A stretch of 64,000 nucleotides of DNA from Siphonodentalium dalli (taxonomy: Eukaryota > Mollusca > Scaphopoda > Gadilida > Siphonodentaliidae): positions 70,287,980 through 70,351,979 of the forward strand of contig CP136063.1 in assembly GCA_032622095.1 (NCBI GenBank), read 5' to 3'. The position numbers and the translations under genes were made by a program. The notes under the pieces were generated by a model. It did no database searches. It had not been told where the DNA came from and worked only from the letters and a program-made list of their open reading frames with translations. Below, one piece after another: positions 22,077 through 34,496 of the stretch. The stretch's first letter is position 1. The number at the start of each line of letters is the position of its first letter.

Positions 22077-22385
22077 ATTTATTTATTTATTGGGGTTTAA
22101 CGTCGCTTTCAGCAACCAGGGCACTATGTTTCCAGTTGTATTGTTGGAGGGCAATAACTAATGTAAAGCTGGCAGTGATTTCATTGGCTGGAAGAATGAC
22201 CCATTGTGCCCGGCGAAACCGCCGATCATCGGCGAGTAGCTGGCAACGAGCTCTCCCAGATAGTTATATGGGATACAAAGTCAGCGATGACTCCAATGGG
22301 AATTGAACCAATATCCCCATATTATGTGGTTACTGGCCAATAGTTTGTGACACTCCTGCGATCGCGGAAGGATAACAATTATAGT
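22077..22385 (-). mobile_element. tRNA-derived SINE of the mollusc Meta/RUDI-like type
   Basis: The plus-strand view opens with a (TTTA)n tail and 'ggggtttaacgtcgc', continues with 'cccggcgaaaccgccgatca' and 'gctggcaacgagctctccca', and ends near 'gggaattgaacc'. This is the layout of the widespread mollusc SINE whose reverse complement starts with a tRNA-related head and ends in a 'gcgtaaaacaccaat'-like core and A-rich tail. The Pol III B box is visible as GGTTCAATTCC on the minus strand (22,299-22,309); an A box was not confidently found. Identification rests on remembered family layout. Confidence 0.6.
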
Positions 22386-22484
22386 ACTTGACTGATCGTG
22401 CTATCTTTACTCGTTGTCGTCGACAGATATACTGACAACAGTAACACGCGCATGCGGTTTTGTGTATATGTTCCATACACTGGA

Positions 22485-23010
22485 AGAATTAATTTCTTAA
22501 ATCCTAGAAATTCTTTTTTCTCAATATCTAGAAAAAGTCAGAAATATTCTCTTACATCATAGAAAGTATGAAATATTTTCTCAAACGTTAAGAAAAAGTT
22601 TTCTAAACTTGAACATTTGGGAGTATACTCAGAACATTTTCTTGATCTTATATCTAGAAAATAAATTTCTTGAATCTGGAATTTATTTATAATATGTTAG
22701 AAAGGCACTTTCTTATTTTCTAGACAAATTTATAGAAATTTAACAAAATTTATTACTAGCAATTTCTAAAATCAAGAAAAATTTGTGGGCAACTTAGAAA
22801 ATAAATGTTCTCCAAACAGTTTCTTACAACGTAAAATTAGCTCTCATAATTAGAATATTATTCTCAATTGTTTTTCTTGAATGGTAAATTCTTGAAATGA
22901 AAACATGGTAGTATTTTTCTCATTTCAAGAATTCACCATTCAAGGAAACACATGTGAGAATAATATTCTAATTATGAGCACAAATTTGACCTGGTAAGAA
23001 AACTGTTTTC
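22485..23010. repeat. AT-rich element with 'tctagaaa' repeats and a large hairpin
   Basis: The motif 'ctagaaa' or its inverse recurs many times from 22,500 to 22,800. It is followed by a hairpin at 22,843-22,978 in which CTCATAATTAGAATATTATT pairs with its inverse, and an inner stem pairs 'cttgaatggtaaattcttga' with 'tcaagaattcaccattcaag'. Confidence 0.75.
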
Positions 23011-26000
23011 TTGTTTAAACAAAAAATATATATATGCTCTAAACTCTTACTCAAAATTACAAATAAGTAGCCAATTTGTGCGCAACAGTATCACAACATT
23101 CTAACACTACAGGAAATAAATTGGTGTCCTTAAAACCAAATGCAAACAAATATAACCGGCTACCCATATGTGGATCAATAAACAAATAAATAAATAAATA
23201 AATTATCCTATCCTCATCAATATTCAAACTGCCAAGATGTAAATTTAATGCAACAATCCAATTAATTATATAAACAAAATTTTAATATGAATACCATACT
23301 CTATCACCATGCTGACATAAAATGACTCGTTATCACTTGAACGCGTCAATCTAGTGACCAAAATACATGAAGGTTGCCAAAGGCAAGGAATAAATAGTAT
23401 ATCAGAATGATACTAACATGGAACACTATTTGAAGTTACTGAAAATAAAGAGGACTTCTTATTGCTCTATGATGCAATATAGTTTATTACACGCTTGTTC
23501 ACAGAAGTACACACGTAATTATGTTCAATATTTAAATAGACATGGAACGTACGTTCCATAGTTACGTACCGTACGAATCTCGTTGACGTCAAATGACGTT
23601 CATTACGTTCGCCTCAACCATGACACCGGAAATAACAAAAATCGAAGCATAACCACAAAATCATGACAAAACTTATTTGGAGTCTAAGTGTTAGGACAAA
23701 ATTGTTTATGTAGTACCTCCATATTACAAACCAAACAACAGCATTTTGGATAAGGACTGGAAGTCATTATTCCCGATGCTCGAGATCATCATATGTATAT
23801 TCATATCATATCCACCATCTTGTTTTCATGTGATGTGGAGCACATAAAACAAAATATACAATCACTATTCGCCACCGGGTGGCAAATAGCGAGTCATATG
23901 TAATATATATGACTATTCGCCACCCGTGGAGAATAGCCACTGCCCCATTCTTTCCAATGTATACTTTTATAACTGAGTGGGAGAATCCATTCAGTATAGA
24001 AAGGCTTAAATGTGCAAAATTACATGCACATGTACTTCCAAGGTTTAAAGTGATACCTAAAGTGTATGAGCCGCTTTAAAGTTCTTTGAAGTAGGTTCAT
24101 CCAAAACCATTATGTCTGTACAATAAGGTAACTACTAACTACAAATATGGTCTTATTATGTCAGCTCCTGCGATTAGCCAATCAGCGTCGATAAATAGTG
24201 ACGGTATATGAACCCATATTATATTAGGTCAGTGACTCCATATGGAATCATTATCAGTCATCAACAAATTCGTCAGAAAATAGATTGACTTTGTTGTTAT
24301 TTTCATTATTAATAACTCTCCAATAACTAAATTTTACAAGTCAAAACTATTGTTAGCGGTGCATGTAAACATTACAATTACAGTGGAATTGTCAATAAAT
24401 GTCCAATTAGTCCAACATAACACCAATGCATATTGACCGTAACCATTGGGGGAGATCAAAGCAATGAACAATATTTTGAAAATGATATTCAGATTAAAAT
24501 AATTGAACTTACTACATTGAACACAATTTCTATTCGGTGGGGTTTGTTCGCAAGTTACTGTAACAGTTTTGTTTATATAACAACATGCATTATTTCATTA
24601 TTGGAGAACACCAATAATGAATGCATATGTGCGATACATGTACCGTATATGTAAACTATAACAACCTTTACAAGTAAAACATTTCAGGATTGTACATAAC
24701 ATGAATTTTTGGAGAAAAGATATTACCGGTATTAATTATTAATTGACATGACCGTGACCACATTATACATGTACATGTATGTACCGTTAATGAAGGTCCA
24801 ATAACAATATTATGATATACCTAATTATATCAAGTATGTGCATGCATATCATAATTTCAAAATGTACTAGTATCTCCATGTTTTGAAGCTAAATTGACGC
24901 ATAGAATTTTGTGAAATAAATTTGTCAAAATTTAGTAAAATACTCAATTTATGGCTTCCCAATGACGTCTATAAAAGCTTCATTTCACAAGACTTCCCAT
25001 TTGGCATTCATTTGGTAGAGTACACAATCCTGATTACAGAACAGAAAACCTTTCCCAGATATGTTCAGTATTTCTCGAGTTATGTGCCTCAAAATGTAGG
25101 AGTTTATCTCATTTCGGAGCCTCATTTCTCAGTATGAGCTAAAATCTATATTTTATGGTCTTGTGTATTAAATTGACGGCTACGATTCCCGATATGGCTA
25201 CTGGGTGCCGGAAGCTATCAGGTCAACCACTGCCATCTTTTTCAGTGAGGGGGGGGGGCTAATACTCCTCAAAATTGTGCGGGGGGGGGCTTTAGATCCC
25301 CTGACTCCCTAATGGTACATGATGTCCATGCAAAACTCCCACATTTATCACTTTCTTTACTATCTACATGCGAATCCATGTGTTTCTTATTTAAATCTAT
25401 CCAAAATTTTGCGGCCATTAACATTTGAAAATAAGAAAATATTAAATTAACAAATTATCATGGCGAGACGTGATTTTTTTTTAAATTCAAATTTTTCTTA
25501 TATGAATCACTGAACTAAATGGTGTCCCATAGGCGACAGTGTTAACATTTTGGCCAAATTCACTGAATTGAAGACTGCAGGCCATACCAGTGATGTTTAC
25601 CCAGCTAGATTGACACCAGTTTATCACCAAAATGCAAGAAAAATCATAGGTCATGTGTTTACTTTTTAAATAAATCCCCAAGTGTATGACAGGGCTATCC
25701 CACAGCCAAATTTTATCTGGAACAACCAAGAACTATAGCAGCTAGTTAAATAAATTTCCCACTCACAAAACTCCATTCCCCCATTAATTCACCAGTTTAA
25801 ATTATTTAGATATGATGTACAAATCAAATAAACACGATGTCATCCTTTAAAAACGTGTCGCATGCATCAGGTGAAGGTCATTCTCCAGTTACCTTCACCT
25901 TTAGCATTCCAGTGTGCACTCGCTCCCGACTGTGGAAAAAAATGCACGACGTATTTGTAACCCAGTAACTGGTTACAATTGCGTCGTATTTTTGTTCTGC

Positions 26001-26070
26001 ACCAAAATCTGCCATATATGAACTTTACATTGCAAAGTTTGAGCTATTGCCATGGCTTGGTATCCGTCGT
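23011..26070. other. No gene recognised
   Basis: Apart from the small hairpins at 23,864-23,939, this holds an (AAAT)n microsatellite (23,178-23,202), G-runs near 25,250-25,290 and simple intergenic sequence. Frames at 24,433-24,654 and 24,922-25,137 (+) show no motif. Confidence 0.45.
23864..23939. repeat. Small inverted repeats 'ctattcgccaccgggtggc'
   Basis: A perfect CCACC..GGTGG palindrome is followed by 'agtcatat..atatgact' and a second 'ctattcgccacccg', forming nested hairpins. Confidence 0.7.
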
Positions 26071-26205
26071 CCGTGTGTGTGTGTGTGTGTGTGGGTGTGG
26101 GTGTGTGTGAGGCGGGGTGTGTCTGTGAGTGTTTGACAGGGTGTGTGTATGTGTGGGGGGTGTGTGTGTAAGGGAAGCTGCGTTCGTGTGCGTGTGTACA
26201 TGTGT
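26071..26205. repeat. (GT)n-rich microsatellite
   Basis: Imperfect GT/TGTG tract with G interruptions. It produces a histidine/threonine-rich artefact frame on the minus strand. Confidence 0.9.
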
Positions 26206-26225
26206 GATTCGTCAATAATTTCATT

Positions 26226-26870
26226 TAGCACAGGCTACAGGTCGTACCTTTGGTCTGATCATTATGAAATTTGTCATGGGCGTTGACATTGACATGTAGA
26301 TGAGAACTATTAATTTTGGGGTCAATCGGCATAACAACATGGCCAGCGGTCATCTTGTATTTCAAAATTCAATCCACTAGCACGGGCTACAGGCCGGAGT
26401 TTTCATCTGATCATCATGAAATTTGTCGTGGGAGTAAATATTGACATGTAGATGGGAACGAGTAATTTTAGGTTCGTTCGGCCAAAAAGCATGGCCGCCA
26501 GCAGCCATCTTGGATTTTACTCTTTGCATGACTAAATCATTTGGCACGTGCTACAGGTCATACCTTTAGTCTGATCATCATAAAATTTGTCATGAATGTT
26601 AACATTGAAATGTAGAGTCATTTTGTGGGTCATTCGGCCATAAAACATGTCCACAGGCAGGCATCTTGGATGTTACTCTTTGCATGAATAAATCCTTTGG
26701 CACACCCTACATTCCACTTCCCTCATCCGATCATCACCAAACTTCATATTAATCTTGATATTGATCTACTAGCTGGAAGCTATCAAATGTTTTCGAATTT
26801 CATTGGAAAACATAGCCATCAGCAACCTTCTTGGATTTTACTTTGTATATCTCTTCATGTTGATAATCTA
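26226..26870. repeat. Tandem repeat, four degenerate units of about 160 bp
   Basis: Units begin near 26,228, 26,382, 26,541 and 26,698 with forms of 'gcacaggctacaggtc'. They share 'gatcatcatgaaatttgtc', 'gacatgtagatg' and 'ccatcttggattttac'. Confidence 0.85.
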
Positions 26871-26880
26871 GTATTATTTA

Positions 26881-27278
26881 GACTTTTCAACTTTCCGCAT
26901 TCCTAATCGCTCCATTGACTGTAACACATGACATTATTCCCTTTCTAATTTGAGCTACATTGGCATTGCCATGTACATGGGCATACCTGATATTTTCTTG
27001 CTCGTCACGTGGACGCGCCATAAGGGTGTGTTTACATTGCTGTATATATGTATACAGTTCTATACGCATACCAGTGTAAACGGGTTGATATAGAAATGCA
27101 CACAGAAAGAAAACGGTATTCGTTCGTGTGAGCAAAAATCGTTTCCGTTATAAGTCATGGTCAAATCCGAGCCATTGCGGCAGGCAAATATGATTTGATT
27201 AATTGTTACTCGGGCTTGGCGAATGTGCTTAATCTTTCTTCGTCATTTCAACCCATGTATTTCATACTGTGTAAGCGA
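26881..27278. other. No gene recognised
   Basis: No coding or repeat structure seen. Confidence 0.45.
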
Positions 27279-27360
27279 GACCTGTGTGCTGATGCTCGTG
27301 GTGACAAAGTAAATGAGTGGACCTGTGTGCTGATGCTCGTGGTGACAAAGTAAATGAGTG
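27279..27360. repeat. Perfect 41-bp tandem duplication
   Basis: GACCTGTGTGCTGATGCTCG and the following 21 bases occur twice without a mismatch. This makes it one of the most recent changes in the window, or an assembly artefact. Confidence 0.95.
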
Positions 27361-27664
27361 GTGCGAGTATTGAGCATGGGATATTTAACGTCAAGTGTTT
27401 ACTATATACAGCATATCTCACGTTGAAATGCGCCGCATATAATCTAGGTCATGTGTTTATTATATGCTCACAAAGTTGTGATCAGATGGGAAATTCCGCA
27501 AGAGGAACCTGTTGCCAAAGGTGCGGGGAAACGTCTCGATGATGTTGTACGATTAATTAGTGTTTGCGTTTCAAGTCGTCGTGTAATGTAAAGACAGTCT
27601 GCAGATAATAAAATATAAAAGAATTGAAAATCGGTCTATGTTTACGTACCACATTTAGTCATAG

Positions 27665-28063
27665 TTAACCCTTTACCCAACAGAACGGCCCTGTGCCAAT
27701 GCATTCTCTTATATATGCGAGTCGACCATAGGTCGCCTCGCATATATAAGAGAATGCATTGGCTTAACACATTAAAAATTATAAAATTGTTAAAGAATGT
27801 AAGAAAAATGGTAAAAAGTGTTAAAAAAAGATTTTTTTTAGGCCAATGCATTCTCTTATATATGCGAGGCGACCTATGGTCGACTCGCATATATAAGAGA
27901 ATGCATTGGCACAGGGCATAACTGTAACTATCACAATCTGGTCAAGGAGCCGGTTCCAATGATATCCATATGTGTATGGTTCTATTGAGACAGACCGAAG
28001 ATATTTTAGGCTGTTGAAGCTTTATTTGGCCGGTTTTGGCCGGTTTGTTGGGTAAAGGGTTAA
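27665..28063 (+). mobile_element. TTAA-flanked MITE with two 69-bp palindromes (family A, copy 2)
   Basis: Same TTAACCCTTTACCCAACA ends as the 18,532 copy, in opposite orientation. It shares the subterminal 'gaccgaagatattttaggct' and 'ccggttccaatgatatcc' segments. Palindromes lie at 27,695-27,763 and 27,842-27,910, with a shorter spacer (78 bp against 143 bp in copy 1). Confidence 0.88.
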
Positions 28064-28948
28064 AGACCACACTTATTTCGCACATTTGACTTCCTTTCCT
28101 TAGTTCTTATTGGAACAAGTTTATATTTCGCTAAAATAAAGGGTGTTTTAGGGTGGATACCCATTCCACACACCCCAACAACAAGATGCGCGAGGCGCGA
28201 GAACTTGTTGATATACTTCAGTCTGTCGCGACACAGATAAAATCGCATTGGTCTGCTGATAGTTGATTAATTTTTTGTCTGGCCTAAACTGACACGACTC
28301 ATAGTGGATTAAAAAAGGTTTAGAGTTTGGGTTTGTGATTTGGGATTATCCCCCCGGGAAGATTTGAAAGGACTATAAGCCCTCTCCTACAACCCACGTT
28401 TGAATGCCATAGTGCCGCTGAAGAGCGTTTATTGAGTTTGGTTGTGAGTATTTAATAGTCATTAGATGTTTGCCTGTAGAGTATGGGTTACATGCCACCC
28501 TAGCAGGAAGCACAGCCCCACCCCACCCCGATTCCAAAAGCGGACCGGCGAGAAGACTTACCTTGTTTATAATACGAGTTGTGTGTATTTAACTTAGTTG
28601 ATATCTTTTTATTTAGTGGTTTGTTGTGAACTAGTGTCCTGGTTAGTGCATGCATGAACTCCGTTTCCTTAGTCTGTTGTATTCAGGGCTTATACTACGG
28701 GCTCAACTCTAGGAAGGGGTGCGATGCCGGCCGGCTGACTTAAGGTCGGTCGGGGCTCCCCAACTTTCGATGGTGCAATGCCCACCTTACACTCCTGTGT
28801 GAGTCTCAGAACCCGTTGACCTGGTTGTGTTGTGATGCGCTGACGAGGAAGCAGCTGAGGCCTGAATGTGCTGGAGTTATGTCTTTCTATAGGCACGGCG
28901 TGGGTCAAAACATATATTTGAAGTTTGTATATGGCTGTTAGTAATTTT
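28064..28948. other. No gene recognised
   Basis: Contains a moderately GC-rich stretch (28,690-28,870) without recognisable coding capacity. Confidence 0.45.
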
Positions 28949-29250
28949 GAAGGAGATACTTGTTCGATAGCTTTTACTACGGCCACGACAGGCGTATCTA
29001 TGCCGCCCGAGGACATTCATCAGTGCCCAAGGAGCTATCTAGGGCGTGAGCCCGCTAACCTAAGTATTGATATTGGGGTTAGTCGTGGTTTGTATTTAGG
29101 TTTGTGGACTTGTTGTTCAGGTAATGATTTAACAATGTTAGCAGGTTAGTAGTTGGTTGTTTGAAGGAGATAATTACTCGATGACTTATACTACGACCAC
29201 GACAGGCGTATCTATGCCGCCCGATTACATTCATCAGCGCCCCAGCCTGA
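28949..29250 (+). repeat. Direct duplication, offset 214 bp
   Basis: The block at 28,949-29,036 recurs at 29,163-29,250 with shared 'cacgacaggcgtatctatgc' and 'cattcatcag'. Both copies are open in one frame (FEGDxxS, TTGVSMPP, IHQ), so it may derive from a coding repeat. The family is not recognised. Confidence 0.75.
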
Positions 29251-30956
29251 GCCCACTACCCTACGTTTTAATATTATTGTTTGTCTTGTTTGGCCCGTTC
29301 CAAACGACGGATTTTGTCGACTCGAATCTAATTATATTAAATCTGTCGGTGATGCGTCTGCGGTCGATTGTGTTACATATATGTGCATGTGTATGTGAGG
29401 ATGTATATATTCACCTAATGCGCACGAGTGTAGACTATAAACGATATCTGATCCTACGGAGGATGACATAGTTTTTTATATGCGATCTTGATCTGTTTTT
29501 AGTGATCATTTAACAGTATCAGAGGATCAATATAAGATCGTGCATATTCACTGATCCTTAAAAGACGCCATTTTTATTTCTAGATGTGTGAGCTCCCGCT
29601 TCGAAATTTGTTGGTCACATTAAATCGAATCTTCTAATCCCCCAATACCACAGAGACGTCAGATTTATCTTGTTTTTAATAAATCGACCAAATTTAATTC
29701 TCAACTATTTCTCTTTGTTCGATTTTTTAATTTTTTTCCAAAAAACCGTCAGTTTAGCAACAATATTATGATCATATATTTGATCCGCTTCCTGGTCCGA
29801 TAGATTTAACATCGCAAGTTGGTATGGACGCCATATTCGATGAAAACAATTCATTTAAAAGTAAATACAATATATATAAATAAATCACAAATTTAACACT
29901 GAAACACAGAGGAGTTAGTATGAATTTATACTAATTGCACAAGCTTATGATACATTGTCATCGATATACAAACATGTTCCATTGTCAAAGTCTTTATAAA
30001 TTATATTATAATATAAACTTTTAACTGCAATTTGCAAATCTGAGAGTGAGATTCTGATGATTACTTATTTACTAGGACTATAACAAAACCTATAGGACTA
30101 GTAAATAAGTAATAAAATAGTTACTCCTATGAATCTGAGTCAATGTTCAACATAATGTCCTGTTATGGCATTTCTGCATTGGGAATATCTCTAACATTAT
30201 ACTCAAATGAACTGCTTAAGTAAATAAGCATAAATCCACGTCTGATGGGACCATAGCGATAATATAACAACACAGATACGTATTTTGTCAGATTTGTTTG
30301 AGATTTGTTTCGGTTATTTCAATAGAACATCACTCCAAATGAACGTGAAAATCAATTACCCCAGTACGCATTGACAACATTGATGAGATATATAAAAAAA
30401 TTGTCCATTCTTTGCATACCCGCACTTATCAGGATTCTAAATTGGTTGTTATTGCTTGACGGTTTGTGTAAGCGGGTCTAATGAGTCATTGCCGTGGACA
30501 CCTACATTGGTTATTGAGGATTGAATGCGTATATTTAGTCGGCATTGTAGCTTCAATTCTTAGTGTACTAATATAAAAGTCAGCAGTTTCATCACCAAGC
30601 AGAACGTTGACTTGTATACCACAAAATGGATGTCAGGTTGAAACACTATCCCATTGTGGCAATTTGGCATTGCATGTCGATTTTGAGAAATAAAATGAGC
30701 ATTTAATTTCTCAATGCCAACAGTTTTATTGGATTCTGATCACATTATCAACAGACATATATGCACGAACGAATAAGCTACAAAACTCATAACATGCAGA
30801 TGACATAACATTGCAACTCGGAAGCAGGTAATTTTATCGGAACATTTTTTAGTTTTATGGCGGCCATTTTGGTCTCCATCATTGGTTTTACGTAACTAGT
30901 TGACTTATACATATTACAATACAGCCTCTATGAAATAAAGATCAGTTACAATCGGT
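29251..30956. other. No gene recognised
   Basis: AT-rich intergenic sequence containing only the 30,060-30,113 hairpin as clear structure. Confidence 0.45.
30060..30113. repeat. Short hairpin
   Basis: ATTACTTATTTACTAG pairs perfectly with CTAGTAAATAAGTAAT across a short loop. Confidence 0.9.
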
Positions 30957-30995
30957 GTGCACACTCAGTGTGCACAGTGCACACTCAGTGTGCAC
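30957..30995. repeat. Two tandem copies of a 19-bp near-palindrome
   Basis: GTGCACACTCAGTGTGCAC occurs at 30,957 and again at 30,977. Each is self-complementary except at the centre. Confidence 0.9.
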
Positions 30996-30999
30996 AGAG

Positions 31000-31735
31000 T
31001 GCCGATATTAAACTTGGCAGCCATCTTGGACGCCATCTTGGATTTTAATACCTTCATAATCTAGGATTTGAACGGAATCTTAGATTCTCCATGTCCTCGG
31101 ATGGTTCTGCCATATATGACACTACAAAATGTGCATTGTCGATATTTTATTGTAAACAACCTGCTGGGTGCATTTAAGTGGCTATTTGTGAAATTGGGGT
31201 GAGGGTTAAGCTTTTCTCGATTAGTTTACCATTTGGAGATATATAATAAAGATAGGAACATCATTTTGTAGGCAATACCCTTCCATTTGCAAAAATATTT
31301 AACTTGGAAGAATTCGACAGATATGCTATATTTGCACAGAGTTGATGATCTAGTCCGGTTACCATACATCTGGTGTATAGAGTGTCAATATAAAAATTGG
31401 CGGCCATCTTGGACGCCATCTTGGATTTTATATTACCTTCCTAATCTAGGATTTGAACGATGTTTTACATTATCAGTGTCGCCGTACGATTCTACACAAT
31501 ATGAAAAGGTAAACTGTGCATTGTCAATTTATTTGGTGGACACAAACTGCATGGACACATATATGTGGTTATTTGTGAAATTGGGGGGAGGGTTAAGTTT
31601 TTGTCTATTATGTCAATACTTGGAAAGATATAATGTAAGTATGAACATCATTATATAGGGGGTACCCTTCCATTTCCAGAAATATATAACTTGGAAGAAT
31701 TCGACAGATATGCTATATTTGCACAGAGTTGACGC
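31000..31735. repeat. Direct duplication, offset about 382-387 bp
   Basis: Copy 1 (about 31,000-31,348) and copy 2 (about 31,380-31,735) share 'ccatcttggacgccatcttg', 'aatctaggatttgaacg' and 'ttggaagaattcgacagata'. They are diverged but collinear. The plus frame 31,287-31,658 crosses this repeat and is not a gene. Confidence 0.85.
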
Positions 31736-33699
31736 ACAACACTTAGTCTGAATCGCCATGAATTTTTGACGCGTCACGCTACACATTTTACCATGACGTC
31801 ACGAAATCAGAACGAAAGCAGGAAAACGATGTTGAATCTGATTAAGTGTCTATATTCGTTCCATATTTTGCAAATATGTTTACAATCTTTCTGATGTTGC
31901 TGCCCTGTTAACCAGTTGGCTAATGCCTGTTAACCTTTGAAAATATGTCATTTTTTAGGTAGGGTACCATATGAAACATAGTGAAAAGTTATATTTTGTC
32001 ACCTATCTCGGCTCGGCGCCCTCTGAATTCGAAAACTAGAGTAATTTTCCCATAAGAAAATGATGGTCGCATAAATTCCCCCGATGTGCGACGATCACCC
32101 CCCAGCACAGCCTAGACTATTAGCCTAACAGCCAGTGATTGAGTGAATATCATTGAAATTTGAACTCTAGTTATTAATAATTAATATTCTATATCTCATG
32201 CATTGTAACGGTTTAGGTGTTTATTAATAACCCTTTATATACTAAAGCATCATTGATGAGTAGTTAACCCACAGGAAATATTCAGATAATAGTTCACCAA
32301 AAGACCATACATTTTCCTCAATAAATCAATAGGGTTCTTTGCAGCTCCTTGTGAACTTCTATTTATCTGTTATCTGCTTTTATCACATTAATACCCCTCC
32401 AAATCAATAATAGACAATTCCTATGTCATTTGATATATTAAGGGTTAAACAACTGAATGGTGATTGTGAAAGTTTCCTACATAGTCATGGGTCCTGAAAA
32501 AAATAATCTATAAAGACTATCCACTCAGTGTAAAATTCTGTCATTTTGCCAGACTAGCAGCCCACTATATAGGCCCTCATCGCCCTCCCCCCAATTGTTT
32601 CTCAAAATAAAAATTGGGATGAACCCATTTCCCCCCACTACTGTATTATTATTAAATAATGGTTCAGGTAATTATAAGCTCTTCAATTATATTTAAATAA
32701 AATATTGCCTATATAAGATAGCATTATCAATTACAATATGGTACCTCAGACTTTGCTTCAGAATAAGGTAAATTAAAGCACATATAACATTATGTACCGG
32801 TAGGCCTACTCATCCTCCATTGTTGAATGGACAGAACAGTTTTTATATGTTTGTAAATAATGTGAAAACAGGTAAATATTTGCAAGAATCAGAAAGGGGG
32901 GGGGGCATGGCTCTGAAGGTGGTATTAGTAGGCCTATATATTGACAAACATTGATCTGTTTCTATTTTAAATGTCAATATCTCAGATTTTGAGAACATTT
33001 GAACAGGAGCTGTTCATCTTATTGAAAACAGTAGGCATACACAGTCCGAGCATGATTTCATAAATTACATTGGTTCAAATAGTTATGAATTGGCGAAAAA
33101 AAAATTCTAATAATTTTTTGTTTTTAATTCTCCCTACCGAACTGGGAACAAATGGCAGTTTGCATGGCAAACCAACATACTTCTGGAAAAGTTTTCATTT
33201 GATACTAAATATGCAGTCTCTGAACCATCCAGCCATCTTGACCCTTTGTGATAATTTTTATAAAATTTTGTTTTGGGGTTTGGCAGACACCACCCGACAG
33301 AGTGATCATCATCATCATGAATGTATGACTATTATTAATAAGATTTAAATTTGTGTGATAATATAAATTTGGGAATAAATTAGTTTTGTTCAATCTCATA
33401 ATTTTGTGGATCATCTATGTTTAGATTTGGTGTACCCAAGTGAACATTGGTCAGAACACAGTACCCAGGGCAATATGCAGAGCTGGTAAAAGTGTTCAAC
33501 AGTAACTGTTGACAATATATCACCTGACAGCATAAGAGCAACAATTAGATATTTTAGACAGCAATTGGCCAGGTTAAAATTAATCTATCAGATGTTCTCA
33601 TAGGTTAATTTTCGAACTATAAATTTTTTTTCACACCAAAAGTTGAATATTTCCCTATTTTTAGACTGAAATGGTCATCAGATGAAAAGTTAGGTTGGA
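31736..33699. other. No gene recognised
   Basis: AT-rich intergenic DNA with a G-run near 32,895. Confidence 0.45.
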
Positions 33700-33724
33700 A
33701 ATGTTCAAGTTTAATTAGAGGGGG

Positions 33725-33865
33725 GCGGGTCCAATCCCAGATTGCCAGGAAATAAATCAACAAATCCCAGTTCCCAGGAAAAAAATATGCCATTTCCCAG
33801 TTCCCAGGAATTAAAAGCAAATTCCAGTTCCCAGTTAAAAAAAAAGCCAGTTCCCAGGAATTAAA
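33725..33865. repeat. Short tandem repeat 'cccagttcccaggaa'
   Basis: Roughly 28-bp units carrying CCCAGTTCCCAGGAA repeat four to five times. A related array with CCCGGGTCCCGGAAAA-type units lies at 34,497-34,645. Confidence 0.75.
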
Positions 33866-34053
33866 ATATTATATAGAGTATCGACAAAAATTACAATATT
33901 CACAAGTAATGTAGATCAATGTACATATCTTGTATTTTTATGCTATCTTATTATTTACTGGCTACTGTCTGGTCAATTACATCATTTTACATGACATAAA
34001 ATGCGAACCTATATGCAAATCCATTGAACAGAATCAACAGATCACTCTTTACA

Positions 34054-34207
34054 CTGATCTACACCACCGCAAATCAGGTATTCCCTAAATGTCCAGGTGA
34101 TGTATGCAAATTCGTGTGGTCTCAATATATCTAAGACGGTTTGTGATTTGAGATTGTGCCCGATAACTGGAATGTTAGTATGAAAAACCAAGTCACAAAC
34201 CAACTGA
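34054..34207 (-). other. Unrecognised open frame preceded by a good acceptor
   Basis: A pyrimidine-rich acceptor (TCTCCTATTTCTCAG) is followed by an open frame of about 51 codons with VIGHNLKSQTVLDILRPHEF and CGGVDQCKE before a TGA near 34,052. I do not recognise the protein. It could be the 3' end of an unknown coding unit or chance. It lies between the two proline/glycine-type short tandem arrays. Confidence 0.2.
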
Positions 34208-34496
34208 GAAATAGGAGACAACAAGGATGTACACAAGTCACCAGATACAACAGCTTAGATTGACCAAGTGGTAAAACTCGTATAAATAAATGACTTTAAA
34301 ATTTACTGGATACCAGCAGACTTTGTTGGTAGTTGTGACAGATGCACGGTATCGACAACAGCTGAATACTCCCTACAGAGAACGTACATTAAAAAGAAAA
34401 GGAACAAAACATGCCTGACTCATCTTTCATCGCTGGAATACACGTCGGCTGTGTGCATTTTTGGGGAAATCAGTTCATAATTGGAAATCCCGATTA

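Noticed and set aside
22299-22309. tRNA gene suggested by GGTTCAATTCC
   Set aside because: No cloverleaf or convincing A box; explained better as the head of a SINE.
25973-26231. His/Thr-rich minus-strand frames
   Set aside because: Produced by the (GT)n microsatellite.
28770-28790. Short match to the 18S rRNA 'caactttcgatggt' segment
   Set aside because: Only about 14 bases agree and the flanks do not follow rRNA.
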